DNA from: Verrucomicrobiales bacterium
GTDB taxonomy: Bacteria; Verrucomicrobiota; Verrucomicrobiia; Verrucomicrobiales; V1-33
Assembly: GCA_947460575.1 (NCBI GenBank)
Contig: CANHIJ010000007.1
Coordinates: 1 to 57,616, forward strand
Length of the DNA stretch: 57,616 bases
Direction: 5' to 3'
Both the position numbers and the translations under genes were made by a program. Below, piece by piece: positions 51,109 to 57,616 of this stretch (within the stretch, counting starts at the first letter, position 1; the number at the start of each line of letters is the position of its first letter). A model generated the notes under the pieces. That model ran no database searches, was not told where the DNA came from, and worked only from the letters and a program-made list of their open reading frames with translations.

Positions 51109-53415
51109 TCAATAGGGCAACTCCTCGCCGACGATTTGGACTTCGGTTTCGAGGGTGATACCGCGCTCAGCTAGGGCCGCGGCGCGGATTTGGCGGATCA
51201 ATTCGAGGACGTCGCTGGCGCTGGCGCCGCCGTCGTTGACGATGAAATTCCCGTGGATCTCCGAGACGCGAGCGGCGCCGACGCGGAGGTTTTTGAGGCC
51301 GAGATCGTCGAGCAGCTTTCCGGCGGGAGTGGCGGGAGGATTTTTAAAGATGCAGCCGGCGCTAGCGGCGACCGGTTGGGTGCGGCGGCGCTTTTCCAGG
51401 CTGGCGGCCATGGCGGCGTCGATTTCGGCTAGGGGGGCGGGGCGTCCTTGGAAGACGGCGGCGGCGGCGACCTGCTCGTCGAGTTGGGGGGCGCTGCGGT
51501 AGCGCACCTCGAGGTCGGCGGGGGCGCGCTCGACCCAGTGGCCCTGGGGGTCTAACATCGTTATGGAAACGACTTGGTCGAAGGTTTCGGTGCCCATGGC
51601 TCCGGCGTTCATGCGGAGGCCGCCGCCGACGCTGCCGGGGATGCCCTCCATCCACTCGAAGCCGGCGAGGCCGCCGAGGCGGGCGGCGGCGGCGAGGCGT
51701 TTGAATTTGACGGCGACGCCGACGTGAATGGTGTCGCCGCGGACCTCGATGGCGTCGAATTCGCCGCCGACGGGATGGATCACGGCGCCCTTGAGGCCGC
51801 CGTCGCGGATGAGGAGATTGGAGCCGCGGCCGAGCACGCGGAAGGGGAGGCCCTGCTGGCGGCAGTGGTGGATCACCCTAGCGAGGCCTGCTTGGGTGCT
51901 GGGTTCGAGCCAGAACTGGGCGGGGCCACCGAGTTTGAGGGTGGTGTGGCGGCCCATCGGCTCGTAGAGGGCGACCGTGGCGCCGGGTTCGCCGAGGGCC
52001 TTTTCTAACTCTTCTGCGGTTTGGAGGTCGGTGGCGAGGCGCGTGGCGACTTCGTGGACGTTGCCGGCGCCGAGGGTGAGGACGAGGTCGCCGGGCTGGA
52101 GGAAATGGCCCACCGCGAGGTGGGCAGTGGCGCGGTCTGGGGCGGAGAAGACTTTGATGCGATCGCCTTCGTGGGCGCGGATTTCTTGGGCGATGGTATC
52201 GCCGGAGATGCCGGGGATGGGAAGTTCTCCGGCGGGGTAGACATCGAGGACGAAGACGGCGTCGGCTAGGGAGAAGGCGCGGCCGAATTCCTGGCGGAGC
52301 AGGTGGGTGCGGCTGTAGCGGTGGGGTTGGAAGATGCAGATGACGCGGCCTTGGGCGAATTGGCGGGCGGTTTCCAGCGTGGCGGCGATTTCCGTGGGGT
52401 GGTGGCCGTAGTCGTCGACCACGGTGGAGTTGGGGCTGCGGCGCTTGACTTCGAAGCGGCGGCGCGCTCCGCGGAAGGAACTGAGGGCCGCGGCGATGCG
52501 CTCGAAGGGGACGCCGAGTTCGGTGGCGAGGGCGGCCACGGCTAGGGCGTTGAGGACGTTGTGTCGGCCGGGGATGTTGAGGATAAGTCGGCCGAGGGGT
52601 GAGCCCTGGCGGAGCACCGTGAAGGCGGTGCTTTGGCCGGTGGTTTCCAAGTCGCGCGCGGCATAGTCGTCGCTGGTTTCCCAACCATAGCCGAGCAGGC
52701 GGGGGCGCCCGGCGGCGACGGCGCAGGCGCCGGGGTCGGCGGCGCAATAGAAGGCCGTCCCGGAGGTTTGCTCTAGCAATTGGCCGTACACGGCATTGAT
52801 CTCGTGGATATCGCGGTAGTGGTCCAAGTGTTCTTCCTCGACGTTGAGGAGGATGCTGTGGCGGGGATGGTAGAGGACCAGGGTGCCGTCGCTTTCATCC
52901 CCTTCAGCCACGAAATACTCACCGGCTTGATCCCAGTGGGCGTTGCAGCCGAGCAAGGGAATTTCGGCTCCCACGTAGTGGCTAGGATGGAGCCCGGCCT
53001 GGCGCAGCACGTGGGCGGCCATGGCCGAAGTGGTGGTTTTGCCGTGCATCCCGGCGACCACGATGCCGCGCTGGCGGCTCATCATGGAGGCGAGGGCCTC
53101 GGCGCGGCGGAAGACGGGGATGCCTGCGGCGAGGGCGGCATCGAAAGCCACGTTGCGGCCGGGCTTGACCGCGGAGGAGTAGACCACCGCGCCGGCGTCG
53201 GCCACGCTCTCCGCGGTGTGGGGGCAAAAAAACTCCAGCCCGGCGGCCTGGAGCCGCTCGGTTTCCACGGTGGTGCTGCGGTCGGAGCCGCTCACGGCAA
53301 ATCCCAGATCGAGCAGGAGGGAGGCGATCCCGCTCATGCCGGATCCCGCAACGCCAATTAAATGGACGCGGCGGGGCCGGGCGGCCTCGGCGGTTTCAAG
53401 AAAATCCTGGATCAT
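51109..53415 (-). CDS. murC/murB: MurC-MurB fusion enzyme
   Basis: A 768-residue fusion joining two consecutive steps of UDP-MurNAc-L-Ala synthesis in the cytoplasm. Residues 1-465 are MurC (UDP-MurNAc:L-Ala ligase): VHLIGVAGSGMSGIASL, ATP loop GMHGKTTTS (122-130), NVEEEHLDHY and GRHNVLNALA. Residues 480-768 are MurB (NADPH reductase of UDP-GlcNAc-enolpyruvate): LGRGSNLLIRDGG (528-540), EGIPGSVGGGLRMNAGAMG and SAGCIFKNP (685-693), where the proton-donor Ser of E. coli MurB is replaced by Cys, as in some families. The order is reversed relative to the pathway. Such fusions are known in PVC bacteria. mgtE lies 52 bp upstream. Confidence 0.96.
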   Translation of the reverse strand: MIQDFLETAEAARPRRVHLIGVAGSGMSGIASLLLDLGFAVSGSDRSTTVETERLQAAGLEFFCPHTAESVADAGAVVYSSAVKPGRNVAFDAALAAGIPVFRRAEALASMMSRQRGIVVAGMHGKTTTSAMAAHVLRQAGLHPSHYVGAEIPLLGCNAHWDQAGEYFVAEGDESDGTLVLYHPRHSILLNVEEEHLDHYRDIHEINAVYGQLLEQTSGTAFYCAADPGACAVAAGRPRLLGYGWETSDDYAARDLETTGQSTAFTVLRQGSPLGRLILNIPGRHNVLNALAVAALATELGVPFERIAAALSSFRGARRRFEVKRRSPNSTVVDDYGHHPTEIAATLETARQFAQGRVICIFQPHRYSRTHLLRQEFGRAFSLADAVFVLDVYPAGELPIPGISGDTIAQEIRAHEGDRIKVFSAPDRATAHLAVGHFLQPGDLVLTLGAGNVHEVATRLATDLQTAEELEKALGEPGATVALYEPMGRHTTLKLGGPAQFWLEPSTQAGLARVIHHCRQQGLPFRVLGRGSNLLIRDGGLKGAVIHPVGGEFDAIEVRGDTIHVGVAVKFKRLAAAARLGGLAGFEWMEGIPGSVGGGLRMNAGAMGTETFDQVVSITMLDPQGHWVERAPADLEVRYRSAPQLDEQVAAAAVFQGRPAPLAEIDAAMAASLEKRRRTQPVAASAGCIFKNPPATPAGKLLDDLGLKNLRVGAARVSEIHGNFIVNDGGASASDVLELIRQIRAAALAERGITLETEVQIVGEELPY

Positions 53416-53467
53416 GCGCTGGAGGCTACCCAGGCCCCAGGGACCGTCAACGGCAGGCGCGCCCGAT

Positions 53468-54856
53468 TCAGATAGGAAGGATGGCGCGCGCTAAATTGAG
53501 GTAAATGAGGAGGCCGGTGGCGTCCACAATCGTGGTGATCGCGGGGGAGGCGATGACCGCGGGGTCGAGGCGGATGGCGCGCGCGCCGAGGGGCAGCAAG
53601 GCGCCGATTAGGGTCGAGGCCGTGATTTGGATCAGGAGGGCCAGCCCCACGGTTTGGGCGAAGCCCAGGAGCACCGCGGGCCCGATTGCGATGCTGTTAG
53701 GGCGCAGGTAGAAAATTTGCAGGACCATGGCCGCGGCGACCACGCCGCCCATGACGAGGCCGACGCGCAGCTCCTTCCAGGCGACCCGGAGGGCGGCTCC
53801 GGCGTCGAGTTCTCCGAGGGACATGGCGCGCACTACCATGGTGGCGGCTTGGCCGCCGGTGTTGCCGCCGGAGGCCACGATCATCGGCAAATAAATGGTG
53901 AGGGCAAAAAGGCTGTTGATCTGGCCTTGATAGGAATACATCACGGTGCCGGAGATAAGGCCCATGAAGGCGAGGGAGACGATCCAGCCGATGCGGCGGC
54001 GCACTTGGTGGAAGACGGTGGTATTGAGGTAGGTTTCGTCGGTGTTGTCGCCGCTGATGCCGGACTGCAATTCGATGTCCTCGGTGTTTTCTTCCTGTTG
54101 GATGTCGAGGGCGTCGTCGTGGGTGATGACGCCGAGGAGGCGGCCGTCCTCGTCGAGCACGGGGAGCGCTAGCATGTCGTATTTCATCATCATGCGGACG
54201 GCCTTTTCTTGGTCGGACGTCGCTAGGACGGAGCGGGTGTCGTGGTCGTTGAGTTGGGCAATGTGAGTGGAGCGGCGATTGAACGTGAGGTCGCGGAGGC
54301 GGATTTTGCCGAGGAGGAGGCCTTCTTCGTCGACGACGTAGATGCGGGCGAGGAGTTCGGTTTCTTCGGCGATGGAGCGCAGGGCCTCGATAGCTTCGCG
54401 GATGGTCATGCTTTCGCGGACGGCGGCGAAGGCGGTGGTCATGCGGCCGCCCGCGGAGTCGTCAGGGAACTTGAGGAGTTCGCGGGCTTCCTTGCGGCGG
54501 GCTTCGGAGAGGAGGTGGAAGGCGTGGCCGCGGTGGGTGGCGGGCATTTCCTGGAGGACGTCGACGAGGATGTCGTCGGGGATGTCGTCGAGCACTTGGG
54601 CCAAGCGGTCGTCGGGGAGGGCCACGAGGATTTCCTCGGCGTCCGTCAGGGGGAGTTGGGTTAGGAAATCGGCGAGCCGGTCTTGGGGGATGAGGGCGAG
54701 GAGTTGGGCCGCTTCCTCGGCGCGGAGGGCCTCGTAGGCGGCCGCGAGGTCGGCGGCGTGGAGTTGGGGCAGCAGGGCGAGGGCCCGCCCGGCGTCGCCC
54801 TCGACGAGCGCGTCGATGAGGTCTTGCTGGGTGCTGTGCGGTTCCGTCTCCTCCAT
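53468..54856 (-). CDS. mgtE: MgtE-type magnesium channel
   Basis: MgtE is a Mg2+-gated Mg2+ channel in the inner membrane. The 462-residue product has the N-terminal superhelical MgtE_N domain (about 5-130; LLALIPQDRLADFLTQLPL, ILVALPDDRLAQVLDDIP), two CBS domains (about 140-260; VRESMTIREAIEAL, ARIYVVDEEGLLLGKIRLRD, LALPVLDEDGRLLGVITHDD) and five transmembrane helices. The pore and membrane metal region are visible as IVASGGNTGGQAATMVVRA and the Asp in ITTIVDATGLLIYL. It is not strictly operonic with arg genes, 91 bp downstream of argF. Confidence 0.96.
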   Translation of the reverse strand: MEETEPHSTQQDLIDALVEGDAGRALALLPQLHAADLAAAYEALRAEEAAQLLALIPQDRLADFLTQLPLTDAEEILVALPDDRLAQVLDDIPDDILVDVLQEMPATHRGHAFHLLSEARRKEARELLKFPDDSAGGRMTTAFAAVRESMTIREAIEALRSIAEETELLARIYVVDEEGLLLGKIRLRDLTFNRRSTHIAQLNDHDTRSVLATSDQEKAVRMMMKYDMLALPVLDEDGRLLGVITHDDALDIQQEENTEDIELQSGISGDNTDETYLNTTVFHQVRRRIGWIVSLAFMGLISGTVMYSYQGQINSLFALTIYLPMIVASGGNTGGQAATMVVRAMSLGELDAGAALRVAWKELRVGLVMGGVVAAAMVLQIFYLRPNSIAIGPAVLLGFAQTVGLALLIQITASTLIGALLPLGARAIRLDPAVIASPAITTIVDATGLLIYLNLARAILPI

Positions 54857-54947
54857 GGTCTCGCCTAAGGCGCGGCCACGGCGAATTCAAGGGGCCAAGC
54901 GCAAACATCTCGCCACCTCGGGGGGGCGGACGAGGGCTCAGGGACCG

Positions 54948-55859
54948 CTAGGAGACGGCGGGGCGGGTGAGGAGTGCTAGGACGGCTTTTTGGGCGTGGA
55001 GGCGGTTTTCGGCTTCTTGGAAGATGGTGTCGGCGTGGGCCTCAAGGCATTCGGCGCTGATTTCCTGGCCGCGGTAGGCGGGGAGACAATGCATCACCAG
55101 GGCGCCGGGCGCGGCTTGGGCGACGAGGGCGGAGTTGATTTGCCAAGGGGCGAGGTCGGCGAGGCGTTGGGCGGTTTCGGCCTCCATGCCCATGCTGACC
55201 CAGACGTCGGTGTAGAGGACGTCGGCGTCGGCGACGGCCTTGGCGGGGTCGGGTTCGATGGTGATGCGCCCGGAGGAGAAGCGGGCCAGGTATGCGGGGG
55301 AAGGTTGGTAGGCGGGGGGGGCGCAGATGGTGAAGTCGAAGCCGAGTTTTTCGGCGGCCCACATCCAGGAGCGGGCCATATTGTTATCGCCGTCGCCCAT
55401 GAAGACGACCTTTTTATTGGCGTAGCCGCCGCAGCGCTCCTGCATGGTGAGGAGGTCGGCGAGGACTTGGCAGGGGTGCTCGTCGTCCGTTAGGGCGTTG
55501 ATCGTGGGGAGTTGGGAATAGGCGGCGAATTCGACTAAATCTTGTTGGTCGTAAGTGCGGATGATGGCGCCGTGGACCATGCGGCCGAGGACGCGGGCGG
55601 TGTCCTTGAGGGGCTCTTTGCGGCCGAGTTGGGTGTCGTTGGGATTGAGATAGAGGACGCGGCCGCCGAGTTCCTGGACGCCAACTTCGAAGCTGACCCG
55701 GGTGCGGGTGGAGGCCTTCATGAAGATCATGGCCCAGGATTGCCCGGCGAGGGGTTGGTAGGAAGCGTCGGCGCGGGTGGCCTTGAGGTGGGCGGCGAGC
55801 TCGAGGACGCGGCGCATGTCCTCGGCGGACATGGATTCGAGGGAAAGGAGGTGGTGCAT
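54948..55859 (-). CDS. argF: Ornithine carbamoyltransferase
   Basis: ArgF makes citrulline from ornithine and carbamoyl phosphate. The 303-residue product has the carbamoyl-phosphate site STRTRVSFE (50-58), DDEHPCQVLADL, the ornithine-site SMGME in TDVWVSMGMEA and the HCLPAYRGQEI catalytic loop with Cys258. It starts 33 bp after argD ends, in the operon argB-argD-argF transcribed right to left, so three arginine steps are co-expressed. The enzyme is a cytosolic trimer by family knowledge. Confidence 0.97.
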   Translation of the reverse strand: MHHLLSLESMSAEDMRRVLELAAHLKATRADASYQPLAGQSWAMIFMKASTRTRVSFEVGVQELGGRVLYLNPNDTQLGRKEPLKDTARVLGRMVHGAIIRTYDQQDLVEFAAYSQLPTINALTDDEHPCQVLADLLTMQERCGGYANKKVVFMGDGDNNMARSWMWAAEKLGFDFTICAPPAYQPSPAYLARFSSGRITIEPDPAKAVADADVLYTDVWVSMGMEAETAQRLADLAPWQINSALVAQAAPGALVMHCLPAYRGQEISAECLEAHADTIFQEAENRLHAQKAVLALLTRPAVS

Positions 55860-55892
55860 GCGGAAGGGAAAGAAGCGCCGAAAATGAGACGG

Positions 55893-57227
55893 CTAGGAAG
55901 CGTGCGAGGAGGGATGGATCTGGGCGTCGAGGGTGCGGCGGAAGATGGCTAGGGCGGTTTGGACTTCAGCGCGGGAGACGTTGAGCGGGGGGAGCCAGCG
56001 GACCACGAGGGGACCGGCGGCCACGGTGAGGAGGCCTTGATCCATGAGGGCCTTGACGAGGTGGAGGGAGGGCAAGCCGTCCGCGGGAGTGAAGCAGCTG
56101 CGGGCGAGGAGGGCGGCTTCGTCGAGTTCGAAGCCGATGAGGAGGCCGAGGCCGCGGATGTCGCGGATGAGAGGGTGCTGCCAGGAGGCGACCGCGGCCT
56201 GGATTTCCGCGCCGAGGGCGGCCGAGTGCTCGCAGAGCTGGGCGGCTTGGATTTCGCGGAGCACGGCGAGGGAGACGGCGCAGGCCAGGGGGGAGCCGCC
56301 GTAGGTGGTGCCGTGGCTGCCGGGACCGAGGAGGTCGCAGAGGTCGGGGGCGCCGGGATGAGCGGCGATCGCGCGCTGGCGGATCCAGGCGGCGCCGACC
56401 GGGAAGCCGCCGCCGAGGCCCTTGGCCCAGCTGACGGCATCGGGGACGATCTCGGGGGCCTGGGGTTTCCAGCCGCACCAATGGCCGACGCGGCCGAGGC
56501 CGGATTGGACTTCGTCGAAGAGGAGGAGGATATTGTGTTCCTGACAAAGCTGGGCCAGGCCGCGGAGGAAGTCGGGGGAGGCGAGGTGGACGCCGCCTTC
56601 GCCCTGGAGGGGTTCGAGGAGGATGGCGGCGGTGTCGGGGTGTTCCGCTAGGGCGGCGTGGACGGCGGCGAGGTCGTTGTAGGGGAGGTGGGTGAAGCCG
56701 GGGAGGAGGGGGGCGAAGCCGAGTTTGACTTTTTCTTGGCCGGTGGCGGAGATGCCGGCGTAGGTGCGGCCGTGGAAGGAGTTGTTAAACGTGAGGATGT
56801 GGGTGCGCGGGGTGCCGTCGGGGAGGGGGGTGGCGTGGCCGAATTTGCGGGCGAGTTTGATGAGGGCTTCGTTAGCTTCGGCGCCGCTATTGCAGAAGAG
56901 GGACTTGCCGGGGGACTCCATGACCGTCTCCGCGAGGAACTGGCCGAGTTCCCCTTGGCCGCGGATTTGGTACCAATTGGAGCAGTGGATCAGGCGGTTG
57001 CCTTGCTCCGCTAGGGTCTGTGTGATCGCGGGCGGGCAGTGGCCCAGGGAGGTCACGGCGACGCCTCCCCCAAAGTCGAGGTAGGCGCGGTCGGCCTCAT
57101 CCCAAAGCCAGCTGCCCTGGCCGCGCTGGGGCACCAGGGCGAGGCGGCCGTAGTTAGGCACCGTGTAGCGGGCTAGTAGGTCCTCTGCGGAGGCGGGGGG
57201 CGCAGGCTGGGGGAGGGAGAGGGGCAT
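55893..57227 (-). CDS. argD: Acetylornithine aminotransferase
   Basis: ArgD is a PLP enzyme converting N-acetylglutamate semialdehyde to N-acetylornithine; some also serve in lysine synthesis. The 444-residue product has the class-III aminotransferase blocks FCNSGAEANEALIKLARK, NSFHGRTYAG, EPLQGEGGVHLASPDF, LLLFDEVQSGLGRVG and the PLP Lys in SWAKGLGGGFPVGA. The C-terminus ends with the GLLTVAAGPLVVRWLPPL core. It runs about 45 residues longer than E. coli ArgD, mainly in loops. It starts 41 bp after argB and 33 bp before argF. Confidence 0.95.
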   Translation of the reverse strand: MPLSLPQPAPPASAEDLLARYTVPNYGRLALVPQRGQGSWLWDEADRAYLDFGGGVAVTSLGHCPPAITQTLAEQGNRLIHCSNWYQIRGQGELGQFLAETVMESPGKSLFCNSGAEANEALIKLARKFGHATPLPDGTPRTHILTFNNSFHGRTYAGISATGQEKVKLGFAPLLPGFTHLPYNDLAAVHAALAEHPDTAAILLEPLQGEGGVHLASPDFLRGLAQLCQEHNILLLFDEVQSGLGRVGHWCGWKPQAPEIVPDAVSWAKGLGGGFPVGAAWIRQRAIAAHPGAPDLCDLLGPGSHGTTYGGSPLACAVSLAVLREIQAAQLCEHSAALGAEIQAAVASWQHPLIRDIRGLGLLIGFELDEAALLARSCFTPADGLPSLHLVKALMDQGLLTVAAGPLVVRWLPPLNVSRAEVQTALAIFRRTLDAQIHPSSHAS

Positions 57228-57268
57228 GGCGCAGAAAGGGGAAATAAGCTCGGGAGATGGGCCGGGCG

Positions 57269-57616
57269 CTAGGAGATACGGCGGTCGACGGAAGAGTGGG
57301 AGATTTCAGTGCCGATGCCTTGGTCGGTAAAGATTTCGAGGAGGAGGGAATGGGGAATCCGGCCGTCGATGAGGTGGACTTTCTGCACGCCGTCTCGCAG
57401 GGCCTGGAGAGCGGAGCGGACCTTGGGGATCATGCCGCCGGTGATGATGCGCTGATTGATGAGTTCCTCGGCGGCGGCGGCGGTGAGGGAGGGGATGAGG
57501 GAGTCGGGGTCGGCGGGGTTGAGCATGACGCCGCGGACGTCGCTGATGTAGACGAACTTGGCGGCGCGCAATTTTCCGGCGAGGGAAGCGGCGGCGATGT
57601 CGGCGTTGACGTTGAG
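57269..57616 (-). CDS. argB: Acetylglutamate kinase, C-terminal part (cut by window edge)
   Basis: Only the last roughly 115 residues are inside the window; the frame is open to base 57616. The visible part reads LNVNADIAAASLAGKLRAAK at the edge, then FVYISDVRGVML, IITGGMIPKVRSALQAL and HLIDGRIPHSLLLEIFTDQG, followed by IGTEIS: the ATP-binding Lys/Asp region and C-terminal end of ArgB. ArgB phosphorylates N-acetylglutamate, the step usually controlled by arginine. It heads the argB-argD-argF operon; the start lies to the right of the window. Confidence 0.94.
   Translation of the reverse strand, partial: LNVNADIAAASLAGKLRAAKFVYISDVRGVMLNPADPDSLIPSLTAAAAEELINQRIITGGMIPKVRSALQALRDGVQKVHLIDGRIPHSLLLEIFTDQGIGTEISHSSVDRRIS

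Overview
This window looks like chromosomal DNA of a high-GC Gram-negative member of the Verrucomicrobiota (PVC superphylum), probably a free-living verrucomicrobial lineage. The reasons are a paired DUF1501 gene and PSCyt1-DUF1549-DUF1553 gene, a second large PVC-type haem-binding CxxCH protein, a fused MurC-MurB enzyme, an exosortase fused to an EpsI-like domain, weak or absent Shine-Dalgarno sequences, and several GTG or TTG starts. The + strand is strongly G-rich nearly everywhere, whichever strand encodes the gene. This fits a single replichore and explains the very long antisense reading frames. The class and genus cannot be fixed from the sequence alone.

Layout. 1-521 has no gene but carries a perfectly phased 22-bp tandem array and a REP-like palindrome. 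522-6581 (- strand) holds selO and the DUF1501/PSCyt1 pair. 6740-18412 (+ strand) holds leuB, a secreted ASH/Ig-like protein, hemW, an LTA-synthase-like sulfatase-fold enzyme, an OmpR/CusR-type two-component pair, an SH3-like protein, priA, a DUF4404-like protein and a secreted cystatin-like protein. 18413-19164 is a gene-free stretch of nested inverted repeats. 19165-28015 (- strand) holds a TPR protein, the exosortase, an ABC-F ATPase, a small HTH-like protein, gpsA, plsY and kamA. 28032-31584 (- strand) is a compact set of envelope genes: L,D-transpeptidase, secreted Ig-like protein, membrane-anchored W-A-A-W repeat protein, LptA-like lipoprotein, small lipoprotein and a small conserved protein.

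31756-37031 (+ strand) holds an outer-membrane protein with unusual codon use and the one clear intrinsic terminator, then the PVC-type cytochrome and a NifS-like cysteine desulfurase. 37075-41235 holds four family-2 glycosyltransferases; the three on the + strand sit in a patch of altered base composition. 41292-46385 holds a LysM protein and an amidase driven by overlapping divergent promoters, a site-2-type protease, rpoZ, smpB and a SAF-domain oxidoreductase. 46410-57616 (- strand) holds queA, a TerB/FHA-like/ABCG transporter fusion, murC-murB, mgtE and argF-argD-argB, with argB cut by the window edge.

How the genes work together. Much of the window serves the cell envelope: MurC-MurB makes the peptidoglycan precursor, the amidase, LysM protein and L,D-transpeptidase handle the wall, GpsA and PlsY supply phospholipid, and the glycosyltransferases, exosortase and LTA-synthase-like enzyme decorate the surface. 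The rest is housekeeping (arginine, leucine, Fe-S, tRNA modification, replication restart, trans-translation). I found no CRISPR array, rRNA, tRNA, intact transposase or prophage. The most unusual content is the bacterial cystatin-like protein, the exosortase/TPR pair, the envelope gene set at 28-31.6 kb, the TerB-FHA-ABCG fusion, the glycosyltransferase island and the repeat structures.
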